This document shows, piece by piece, positions 20,601-28,062 of a DNA stretch of 33,305 bases. Numbering within the stretch: position 1 is the stretch's first letter; every line of letters begins with the position of its first letter. This DNA is from an uncultured Alphaproteobacteria bacterium (lineage in GTDB: Bacteria > Pseudomonadota > Alphaproteobacteria > Rickettsiales > CAIJLX01): assembly GCA_903821695.1 (NCBI GenBank), contig CAIJLX010000061.1:1-33305 (forward strand), read 5' to 3'. A program made the translations under genes and the position numbers. The notes beneath the pieces were generated by a model. It ran no database searches, was not told the DNA's origin, and saw nothing but the letters and a program-made list of their open reading frames with translations.

Positions 20601-20932
20601 TGCACCACTTGCGGCACGGGCGCTGGTGCAGGCTTGTCTTGGAATTTTGCAACCGCATCTTTTAGTTTATCCATCCAGCCTTTTTCGACAGTTCCTTCTG
20701 CCGCGACTTGTTTTGCCGGCGGAATTTCTGGAATGGTTTTTAATTCAGGCAATTTAGGTGCTGCAGCAACGGGTGGTGGTGGAATTGGTGCGGGCGCGGC
20801 GCCCGGTAGTGGCGGCAATTGTGGAAGAGAAATTTTTGGCAAGCCAGCATCCTGCGCACGCAAGGGTTGCGGTGACGACGCCACCACAAGAGCTAGTATT
20901 CCCACACTACGAAGGATAGACCCAAACCACAT
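17663..20932 (-). CDS. Large exported Pro/Ala-rich protein with C-terminal ankyrin repeats
   Basis: Signal peptide MWFGSILRSVGILALVVASSPQPLRAQ; roughly 700 aa of P/A/I/V/K-rich repeats; ankyrin-like GDLNAIRSLLNNGVDVEAKNAIGDTPLVHASVNGQAGAVRVLLARGANPNNPN. Confidence 0.85.
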   Translation of the reverse strand: MWFGSILRSVGILALVVASSPQPLRAQDAGLPKISLPQLPPLPGAAPAPIPPPPVAAAPKLPELKTIPEIPPAKQVAAEGTVEKGWMDKLKDAVAKFQDKPAPAPVPQVVQAQPNANPTEPPKTPSAAPTPPPVVATAPILPPPPPMEPPVVEALNTGSETPTVDPDIFEFDAVGEKTAKKPKKPNAVVALPPKARKNSVEQVTVPVLPNPIKPERLAVAPLEVPALKTLAAPVVPPAPLAAVPPATPPVADAVIPTPPVATAAIPAPSIAPKPLPSIAPPAAPLANIPAPLPVPPLTTAQKGPSVPLPDLTKVQPEQGWFESLKDKAKSATDKVIAKAESFTSPKTETAEIAAKNIVAANKDEPVKFMKPKPGITVDGATPPLPSLPKTSVADAAPIVPKPIVTKPIASSQTITTTTRIPSEPKAAPFPTLPKIESVAGTLLDLPKSETPKKSETKTVIATAPIIPEIKLPEIAPLPKPKIAEKAPAPVIAAAPIIPKIKPITPPAIVEKTPEKTPVIAAAPIFPEIKPMVPLPVPPAPTIAAKVPEMPVIAEAPIVPEIKPIAPLPLPPAPTIAEKAPVVVPPLAPPAPVIAEKAPEMPVIPEIKPITPPAPVLAEKAPPLPAIPLPKPEMPVIAEAPAIPEPEVAEAPVIPEIQPLPKTDLPSFVAKTPLAPAMPAAPPLPQQDVAEKTNTPSIPTLPSAAPAAQPLPSLALGDLKLPGDENRPAAAPTTPPKPATPEVAAAKNDDATPVPEVFEFGELNDKGKKAVVKDPVVEPSEPVIADISQDDPAFKFWKNHDFRTQVLPEVINRKEYESRNAHLPKALYKEDLQQLLFVAVARGDLNAIRSLLNNGVDVEAKNAIGDTPLVHASVNGQAGAVRVLLARGANPNNPNVHGMTAMQVAAERGREDIIDALFEMGAKATADYRNPLTPLQSGVGRGYASVYNAMMDGENPKKKQLDARDRALQALADAGPAPRTVISNGPGLSQQIVDDQSKKKPGEPLTFEEIERKLAYQEYVRKTGDDPAANAMANGTIPKLISPAGVKSTPVPIPYASPQQTSTNPPPPPGYIPPAAEEPIVGLPPEPKSR

Positions 20933-20960
20933 CGCCTGCGAGTATATGCTGGCGCAACCG

Positions 20961-23900
20961 TTACTGCAATGTTTTTCCCGAGGCGGTTTGTAGGCTGCCG
21001 AAAACTTCTAATTCATTGCCCTGTAAGGAAAAACTATCAGGTAATTCACATAGAATTTCGTTCGAATTATCAAGTTTAACAGTAAGCTTCAGTCGCGCCT
21101 CTCCACCCATCCGCATTTTCAAAAACGGCATGAGTTTTGCAATCTTTTCCGGCTGTGAAACCACTAGATGTAGTGTCTGCGGAATTTTTTTGATTGTCGC
21201 ATCCAGCAACGTAATCGTATCTGCAATCAAGCGAATGCCACCCTCATCTTTGCGCCCATCGGCGACCACCAACAGCGGTTTTTTGGATTCCAGCAAATCG
21301 CGTGAACGGGCGATTAATCCATCATCAAAAATTGAAATTTCGATCAATCCGGTTGGATCTGAAAGTTTAAAATAGGTGAATCGCCGTGCGCCGGAAATGC
21401 GGTGTGTAATGCTGGTTACTACGCCCGCCAGCCGAAGCTTGCTACTTTTTTCAACGAGTTTATCGCCAGCATTTTTAATCGGCACAACGAATGTTGTTTT
21501 TAACTGTTCTTGATATTCATCTAGCGGGTGTTTGCCTAAATAAAAACCGACTGCTTCATATTCCTGCAGCAAGCGCTCTGCCGGTGGCCAATCCAGATGC
21601 TCCATCAATTGCGGGCGGGTGGAATGCGATGTGTCGCCGCCGAATAAACTCACTTGGTTGCTATGTTTTTCTTCCCAGCGATCCGCATTATAACGCGACA
21701 GCAACGGCGCGTTTTCAACTACCATCCGGCGGTTGGCGTGCAGATGATCTAGCCCGCCGGATTTGGCTAAGCTTTCAATTTGCCGTTTGGTAAATGTTTT
21801 GGGGTCTAGGCGTTCTGCGAGATCGAGAATATCTTTATATGGCCCACGTTTTTCGCGCTCCTCGACCAACACTTGCATCGCAGCTGCGCCAACACCTTTT
21901 AATGCGCCCAATGCATAACGCACGCAGCCTTGCTCTACGGTAAATTTCGCGCCGGAAACATTCACATCTGCAGGTAATAATTTGATGCCGCTTTGCAATG
22001 CTTCTTCGCGGAATACGGCGAGTTTATCGGTGTCGCCGCTATCTAAATTCATGCAGGCAGCCAAAAATTCGACGGGATAATTCGCTTTTAAATAGGCGGT
22101 TTGATAGCCGATTAGTGCATAGGCGGCGGCGTGTGATTTGTTAAAACCGTAACCGGCAAATTTATCGACCAGTTTAAAAATACCGGCGGCTTGGTCGGCA
22201 TCAACGCCACGTCCGACCGCGCCTTTGATGAAGGTTTCGGATTGTGCATCCATCTCCGCTTTAATTTTTTTACCCATCGCACGGCGCAGCAAATCCGCAC
22301 CGCCCAGCGAATAACCCGCCAATACTTTGGCGATTTCCATCACCTGTTCCTGATAAATAATTACGCCGAATGTTTCTTTGAGGCATGGCTCGAGCAACGG
22401 ATGCAGATAATCCGCTTTTTCGCGGCCATGTTTGCGCGCAATGTAAGTCGGAATATTTTCCATCGGGCCCGGGCGATAAAGCGAAATGAGCGCGATAATA
22501 TCTTCCAGCGTATCCGGCTTCATTTTGCGCAGCGCATCACGCATGCCCGCACTCTCCATCTGGAATACGCCAGTCGCTTTCCCCTCGGTGAGCATCTTAT
22601 AAGTAGCCGGGTCATCAAGCGGAATATTTGAAATATCAAATTTCAAATCGGGATGACTTTCATTCACAAAGCGCACGGCTTCGGCGATCACCGTCAGTGT
22701 TTTTAATCCCAAAAAGTCGAACTTCACCAAGCCGGATTGTTCGGCCTGCTTCATCGCATATTGCGTGATTGGCAGTGGTGTGCGTGGATCGTAATAAACC
22801 GGAATCAATTCATCGAGTGGACGATTACCGATTACGACACCCGCAGCGTGGATCGATGCATGGCGGTGTAAACCTTCGAGCTGCAGACCAATAGAGAGCA
22901 AATTTGCAACTGCCGGATCGGAGTCGCGCTCGCGTTGTAATTCTAAATCAAGATTAATCGCTTGCTGTAGCGTGACGGGATTTTGTGGATCAAATGGAAT
23001 CAGTTTGCAAATGCGGTCGACTTGTCCATACGACATTTGGAGTACACGCCCGACATCTCGTAATACCGCGCGGGCTTGCAATTTTCCGAACGTAATAATA
23101 TGTGCGACTTTATCGATGCCGTATTTTTCGCGGACATAGGCGATTACTTCGTCGCGTCTTTCTTGGCAAAAATCGACGTCGAAATCGGGCATCGATACAC
23201 GTTCCGGATTGAGGAATCGTTCGAACAGAAGGCCGAAGCGGATGGGATCAAGATCCGTAATTTGCAATGACCATGCAACCAATGAACCCGCACCCGAACC
23301 ACGGCCTGGGCCTACGGGAATACCTTCGCTTTTGGCCCAGCGGATGAAGTCGGATACGATCAAGAAGTAGCCGGGGAATTTCATCCGGATAATGACATCA
23401 AGCTCAAATTGCAGGCGTTCTTTATATTCATCTGGCGCATTCGGCACGCGTAATTCCAAACCTTGGCGGGCTTGGAATACGAGCTCTTCTTCTTCAGTTC
23501 GACCTTCTTCGCTGGGGAAGGAGGGCAACATCGGATCGCGCATAGGGGATGCGATGCAACAACGTTTGGCGATGGTGACGGTGTTTAAAATCGCTTCTGG
23601 TAAATCGGCGAATATTTTTTCCATTTCGGCGGAGGTTTTGAAATATTGCTCCGGCGTAAATTGTGGGCGGTCGGGTTGGCTGATGTAACGACCTGCCGCG
23701 ATACAAAGCAGCGCATTTGCCGCTTCGTGCATTTCGCGGGTGAGGAAAAATACATTGTTGGTAGCGACGAGCGGAATATTTTTGCGATAGGCGAGATCCA
23801 AAAATATTGGTTCCAACATCGCTTCATCCGGATGGTTTGTCCGCGTGATTTCCATATACAAACGATCGCCAAACCATTCGATCAATTGCTCTAACATTTC

Positions 23901-24362
23901 GCCGGCTTGCGGATTTTGTTTGGCGGTGAGGAGTTTGCCCAGCACGCCATCAACGCCGCCGGTGAGTGCAATTAATCCTTCCGTTCTGCCAGTAAAATCT
24001 GCGATTTCGAGCAATGGTGTGGCATGTGTACTTAGTTTGCGATGTTGGCACACACTGACAAGTTTGATTAAATTCTGATAACCGATTTTATCTTTCGCAA
24101 GGAGCACCAATTTACCGGTGCGTGTGGTGTGGCGAGATATTTCTTGGCCCGGTAACACTACTTCTACTTCGGCGCCAATAATCGGCTGAATGCCTTTGCT
24201 GGTCGCGTTATAGGTAAATTCGAGCGAGCCAAATAAGTTGCAATTATCCGTTACCGCGACGGCTGGCATTTTTTGTTCTTTCGAACGCGCAACCAAATCT
24301 TCCAACTTAATCGCACCTTCGGAAAGCGAATAGGAACTATGCGTGCGCAGATGAATGAACAT
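20961..24362 (-). CDS. dnaE: DNA polymerase III alpha subunit
   Basis: PHP start FIHLRTHSSYSLSEGAIK; VGPGRGSGAGSLVAW; PDFDVDFCQERRDEVI; 1133 aa. Confidence 0.97.
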   Translation of the reverse strand: MFIHLRTHSSYSLSEGAIKLEDLVARSKEQKMPAVAVTDNCNLFGSLEFTYNATSKGIQPIIGAEVEVVLPGQEISRHTTRTGKLVLLAKDKIGYQNLIKLVSVCQHRKLSTHATPLLEIADFTGRTEGLIALTGGVDGVLGKLLTAKQNPQAGEMLEQLIEWFGDRLYMEITRTNHPDEAMLEPIFLDLAYRKNIPLVATNNVFFLTREMHEAANALLCIAAGRYISQPDRPQFTPEQYFKTSAEMEKIFADLPEAILNTVTIAKRCCIASPMRDPMLPSFPSEEGRTEEEELVFQARQGLELRVPNAPDEYKERLQFELDVIIRMKFPGYFLIVSDFIRWAKSEGIPVGPGRGSGAGSLVAWSLQITDLDPIRFGLLFERFLNPERVSMPDFDVDFCQERRDEVIAYVREKYGIDKVAHIITFGKLQARAVLRDVGRVLQMSYGQVDRICKLIPFDPQNPVTLQQAINLDLELQRERDSDPAVANLLSIGLQLEGLHRHASIHAAGVVIGNRPLDELIPVYYDPRTPLPITQYAMKQAEQSGLVKFDFLGLKTLTVIAEAVRFVNESHPDLKFDISNIPLDDPATYKMLTEGKATGVFQMESAGMRDALRKMKPDTLEDIIALISLYRPGPMENIPTYIARKHGREKADYLHPLLEPCLKETFGVIIYQEQVMEIAKVLAGYSLGGADLLRRAMGKKIKAEMDAQSETFIKGAVGRGVDADQAAGIFKLVDKFAGYGFNKSHAAAYALIGYQTAYLKANYPVEFLAACMNLDSGDTDKLAVFREEALQSGIKLLPADVNVSGAKFTVEQGCVRYALGALKGVGAAAMQVLVEEREKRGPYKDILDLAERLDPKTFTKRQIESLAKSGGLDHLHANRRMVVENAPLLSRYNADRWEEKHSNQVSLFGGDTSHSTRPQLMEHLDWPPAERLLQEYEAVGFYLGKHPLDEYQEQLKTTFVVPIKNAGDKLVEKSSKLRLAGVVTSITHRISGARRFTYFKLSDPTGLIEISIFDDGLIARSRDLLESKKPLLVVADGRKDEGGIRLIADTITLLDATIKKIPQTLHLVVSQPEKIAKLMPFLKMRMGGEARLKLTVKLDNSNEILCELPDSFSLQGNELEVFGSLQTASGKTLQ

Positions 24363-25867
24363 CAGACCACCACAGGTTTGAGCTGTAATGCGTTGGCGAG
24401 TTTGTGGAAGCGTTTTTGTACGGCGTCGCCATAGAGCGCGGCGAAGGATGTTTTTAAAATCTCGAGTTGTAGTTTTTGTTGTTTAATGGAAATGGTGGTG
24501 ACGTTTAATACGCCTGCGCCGCCGCCGGAAATATTGTAACCCAGCCGCATCGAAAGCCCGATGATGCGCGCTTTATGGATGGTTTTGCGGTCTAGCAATG
24601 TTAGTGCATTGCGATAAATTTCTTTGTGCTCACCGCTGTGATAACGGTGGAAAATGCAGAGCGCGAGGAACATGCGTTCAGAGTGATTGAGCGCGACAAA
24701 CTGCGCATCCAACACCCAACGGAAGGCGATTTCGCCGCGATATTCGGTGTGTTCATACCACGCGAGGCGCAGCAAAATGCAGGCGGCTAAACGTAGGCGC
24801 GCGAACTCTGGTGATTCTTTGGGGAAGAGTGGCTGCATCCAATTGAACAGATCATGGCCGTAATGGCTCCAGGTATCGGTGTTATCGGGCGAGAGATGGC
24901 GGATGATATCGGCGCAGGCGGCAATGAGCGGGTCTTCTTTTTGGATGGTGCTGGGGAGCATACCATATAAAAAACCTTCGCGGATGCCGTATACGGAAAA
25001 GATGACATCCTTTGGTTTGCCATACGCGAGGATGCGTTCGCCGACTTGTGCGGTGAGGCTTAATGTTTCAGCGCGTTTGCCGGCTTCGGGGTGAATCTGG
25101 GCGAGTTTGGCGGGCGATGTTTCCGCGACACGACCTAATAATTCGCGCCATTCCTTTGCGGGGATCCGGTAATCATGCAAAATTTTGACGGGATATTTTT
25201 TCTTATCCATGAATAATTTTGCCAGCGTACGGAAACCACCACCGACGGCATAAAATGTTTTGTCTTCCATTTTTTTAAGCAGCGGATGCGCTTTCAAATA
25301 GGAATCAATAATCAGTTTTGAATTTTTCTGATCTTTCGGCCCGCCCATCAAGCGCAATGGCCCGATTGGGAAACTAACGCCAGATTGCAATTTGCCTTTG
25401 CTCACAGGTGTAAGCTCTAAACTACCGCCACCCAAATCTCCGGATACGCCATCGGCTTTATAAAATGAGGAAAGAATGCCGAGGCCAGCATATTTCGCTT
25501 CCTCTTCACCTGTCAAAATCGTCACTTTAATTTTATGGGTGCGCTCTAATCCGGCGGCGAATTCCTGCCCATCATCCGCATCGCGCACAGCGGAAGTCGC
25601 GAGCACGATAATATGTTCAACTTTCATCGTCCGAATCAACCGCACATAACGCGCGATCGAATGTTCCGCCAGTTTGCGGCCTTCTGCATGCAGCTTGCCC
25701 GTTTTTTCGAGATCGCGCGCGAGCCCGCACAATCTTTTCTCGTTAAACAGCGGCATCGGCATCCGCTTCAACCCATCATACACCACCATCCGCACTGAAT
25801 TAGAGCCGATATCAATCACGGCAATTTTATCGTTCGCGGTTAAGGGAAGTGTGCTGAGCCATTTCAT
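24362..25867 (-). CDS. ppx: Ppx/GppA family phosphatase
   Basis: KIAVIDIGSNSVRMVVYDG; SGDLGGGSLELTPV; stop overlaps dnaE start by 1 nt (TGATG). Confidence 0.88.
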   Translation of the reverse strand: MKWLSTLPLTANDKIAVIDIGSNSVRMVVYDGLKRMPMPLFNEKRLCGLARDLEKTGKLHAEGRKLAEHSIARYVRLIRTMKVEHIIVLATSAVRDADDGQEFAAGLERTHKIKVTILTGEEEAKYAGLGILSSFYKADGVSGDLGGGSLELTPVSKGKLQSGVSFPIGPLRLMGGPKDQKNSKLIIDSYLKAHPLLKKMEDKTFYAVGGGFRTLAKLFMDKKKYPVKILHDYRIPAKEWRELLGRVAETSPAKLAQIHPEAGKRAETLSLTAQVGERILAYGKPKDVIFSVYGIREGFLYGMLPSTIQKEDPLIAACADIIRHLSPDNTDTWSHYGHDLFNWMQPLFPKESPEFARLRLAACILLRLAWYEHTEYRGEIAFRWVLDAQFVALNHSERMFLALCIFHRYHSGEHKEIYRNALTLLDRKTIHKARIIGLSMRLGYNISGGGAGVLNVTTISIKQQKLQLEILKTSFAALYGDAVQKRFHKLANALQLKPVVV

Positions 25868-25915
25868 GGTTTAAAGTCATAAACCACTCACTTCCTATCA
25901 GCAAACCACATTTTG

Positions 25916-26008
25916 TCCCCCTCCCCTTGAGGGAGGGGTTAGGGGAGGGGTGTTTTTATACAGAAATCCCCTCACCCCGGTCCTCACCCTCAAGGGGAGA
26001 GGGGGAAA
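25916..26008. repeat. Intergenic GC-rich imperfect inverted repeat with a G4-type motif
   Basis: CCCCTCCCCTTGAGGGAGGGGTTAGGGGAGGGG ... CCCCTCACCCCGGTCCTCACCCTCAAGGGGAGAGGGGG. Confidence 0.8.
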
Positions 26009-26042
26009 CTGTCATAAAACTGTAACAATCTTCTCTTAAAAT
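26009..26042 (+). promoter_or_regulatory. Candidate Pho-box promoter
   Basis: CTGTCAT-AAAA-CTGTAAC, 10-nt spacer, TAAAAT; geometry matches the PhoB-box/-10 arrangement. Confidence 0.65.
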
Positions 26043-26055
26043 GCTGTTTATACAT

Positions 26056-26153
26056 GCTTCATAGATTTGTAGACACCGTCGGTGTCGAGGAAGCTACAGG
26101 GTTCGCACTCTTACATTGTCAGAAGGTTTTCACCTTCGGCTAGAGTTGCGAAC
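26056..26153 (+). other. Structured 5' leader with two hairpins
   Basis: GCTTC(26056)...GACACCG-T-CGGTGTC...GAAGC(26094); GTTCGCACTC(26101-26110)...GAAGG-TTTTCA-CCTTC...GAGTTGCGAAC(26143-26153). Confidence 0.5.
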
Positions 26154-26180
26154 GAAAATTTCTCCGTTTGAGGAAGAATA

Positions 26181-26582
26181 ATGAAAAAGATGGGGCTGAA
26201 AAATGAAGTTTCCTCGCGCAAAGAACAAAAGCCAAAGGCAGTGGCAAAAAAGAAAAATGAAGAGAAAAGCAAGCATCTGCGGCTGGTGGTCGTCCCAGAT
26301 ATTGTACCTTTTCCTGTCGATCAAAGGCGAGAAGAAATCTTCCGCTACATGGAAGATTTAATCGAGAAGGATCGGGGGAAGGCGGTTAACATTTCTGCAG
26401 AGACCAATCTCCTGGGAGAGTTTGGGTTAGACAGTGTTGATACACTGTCGCTGTATATGCAGCTGGATCGCCAATTCAAAGTCCACTTGTTGTACGAAGA
26501 GGCGTTGAGCAAAATGACTAAGGCCGGCGACCTCGCTGATCTTGTTATTAAAATAATCCAAGAAAAAAAATCGCAACCCTGA
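26181..26582 (+). CDS. Acyl-carrier-like protein with basic N-terminal extension
   Basis: LLGEFGLDSVDTLSLYMQLDRQFKV carries the phosphopantetheine-type DSV motif; about 45-aa Lys-rich N-terminus; AGGAAG ribosome-binding site. Confidence 0.75.
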   Translation: MKKMGLKNEVSSRKEQKPKAVAKKKNEEKSKHLRLVVVPDIVPFPVDQRREEIFRYMEDLIEKDRGKAVNISAETNLLGEFGLDSVDTLSLYMQLDRQFKVHLLYEEALSKMTKAGDLADLVIKIIQEKKSQP

Positions 26583-26588
26583 AAACAC

Positions 26589-26629
26589 AACGGCCTGACA
26601 TCTGCATCCAGCAGAAACGTCAGGCCGTT
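26589..26629. terminator. Strong hairpin terminator candidate
   Basis: AACGGCCTGAC ... GTCAGGCCGTT, perfect 11-bp stem 7 nt after the stop codon; weak T-tract. Confidence 0.75.
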
Positions 26630-26641
26630 GTCGTTTGTGGG

Positions 26642-26863
26642 TTATTTATTTGTCGGAACGAGGCACTGTCTGTGAATGGTGTCTTCGCATTCAAGGCGGC
26701 AGCTTTCGTACATCACATTGTCTTTATCATAACGCACGCCGCATAATTGTTTCGTCATGCAATCGGTCATCAGCATGGGGAAATTATGGCAATCTTGTTT
26801 GTTAAACGAATATTGGTGAGAGCAAGCAGTGAGAAAGAGAAGCGATAATATGAGATATCGCAT
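26642..26863 (-). CDS. Small Cys-rich lipoprotein
   Basis: Lipobox LFLTAC; 6 further Cys in about 55 aa; follows the aminotransferase by 3 nt. Confidence 0.65.
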   Translation of the reverse strand: MRYLILSLLFLTACSHQYSFNKQDCHNFPMLMTDCMTKQLCGVRYDKDNVMYESCRLECEDTIHRQCLVPTNK

Positions 26864-26866
26864 ATT

Positions 26867-28054
26867 TTATTTCTTCATGAACTCTTTGAGATTGCGCATC
26901 GCTTGCCGTGTGCGTTGGCGGTTTTCGATCATGGCGAAGCGGACATGGGTATCTCCATATTGTCCAAAGCCTATGCCGGGGGAGACAGCTATTTCTGCCT
27001 CATTGAGCAGCATTTTCGAAAATTCGAGCGAGCCTAAATGGCGATATTTTTCAGGGATGGGCGCCCAAACGAACATGCTGGCTTTTGGTTTTTCAACCAT
27101 CCAGCCCGCCGTATGCATACCTTCCACCAATACTTCCATGCGGTTTTTGTAAAGTTCGCGGGTGGTTGCTACGCAATCTTGTGGGCCATTAAGCGCAGCA
27201 GTTGCGGCGACTTGAATCGGGGTAAAAGTGCCGTAATCGAGATAGGATTTAATTTTTTTCAATGCGCCGACGAGTTCTGGATTGCCCGCTGCAAAGCCGA
27301 CGCGCCAACCGGCCATGGAATAAGTTTTGCTGAGTGTCGTGAATTCGATTGCGATTTCGCGGCCGCGTTTGGTTTGCAAAATGGATGGCGGCGGGTTGCC
27401 ATCGAAATAAATTTCGCAATAAGCGAGGTCGGAAATGATCCAGATATTATGTTCAATGCAGAACTCAACCACTTCCTCGTAAAACTCGAGCGTCGCGGTT
27501 TCGGTGGTTGGATTGCACGGATAATTGAGCACCAATACGCTTGGTTTTGGGTTGCAATCTCGCACCGCGCGTTTGAGCTCTTTCATCAAATCAAACGGCT
27601 CTGGCGAATTTAAATCTTTCGCAAGATACCAGACTGCCGCTTCGGATAAAATGAAGCCATATGGGTGAATTGGGTAGCTTGGGTTTGGCACAATGATAAC
27701 GTCACCTGGACGGGTGATTGCTTTTGCGAGTGATGCTAGGCCTTCTTTCGAGCCGATGGTGCAGACGACTTCTTTATCAGGATCAAGCTGAACATTAAAA
27801 CGACGATCATAATAAGCGGCGAGGGCTTTGCGCAGGCCTTTGATGCCTTGGCTGATGGAATAACCGTGGGCGGTTCCATCTTTCGCGGTTTCGATGAGTT
27901 TGTCGACAATATGCTGTGGGGTTGGGGAGTCTGGATTGCCCATGCCGAAATCGATCACATCCCTGCCTTCTGCGCGCGCGCGGGCTTTGATTGTGTTTAC
28001 TTCAGCAAACACATAGGGCGGCAGGCGAGAAATGCGATAAAATTCACGTGACAT
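26867..28054 (-). CDS. alaC: Pyridoxal-phosphate aminotransferase (AlaC-like)
   Basis: DFGMGNPDSPTPQHIV; VLNYPCNPTT; TTLSKTYSMAGWRVGFAAGN (PLP lysine region). Confidence 0.85.
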   Translation of the reverse strand: MSREFYRISRLPPYVFAEVNTIKARARAEGRDVIDFGMGNPDSPTPQHIVDKLIETAKDGTAHGYSISQGIKGLRKALAAYYDRRFNVQLDPDKEVVCTIGSKEGLASLAKAITRPGDVIIVPNPSYPIHPYGFILSEAAVWYLAKDLNSPEPFDLMKELKRAVRDCNPKPSVLVLNYPCNPTTETATLEFYEEVVEFCIEHNIWIISDLAYCEIYFDGNPPPSILQTKRGREIAIEFTTLSKTYSMAGWRVGFAAGNPELVGALKKIKSYLDYGTFTPIQVAATAALNGPQDCVATTRELYKNRMEVLVEGMHTAGWMVEKPKASMFVWAPIPEKYRHLGSLEFSKMLLNEAEIAVSPGIGFGQYGDTHVRFAMIENRQRTRQAMRNLKEFMKK

Positions 28055-28062
28055 AAATTTGA

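Noticed and set aside
19809-20993. 394-aa plus-strand Gly/Ala-rich ORF and neighbours (19113-19700, 18598-19011)
   Set aside because: Antisense of the Pro-rich protein; lacks RBS and family motifs, explained by repeat composition.
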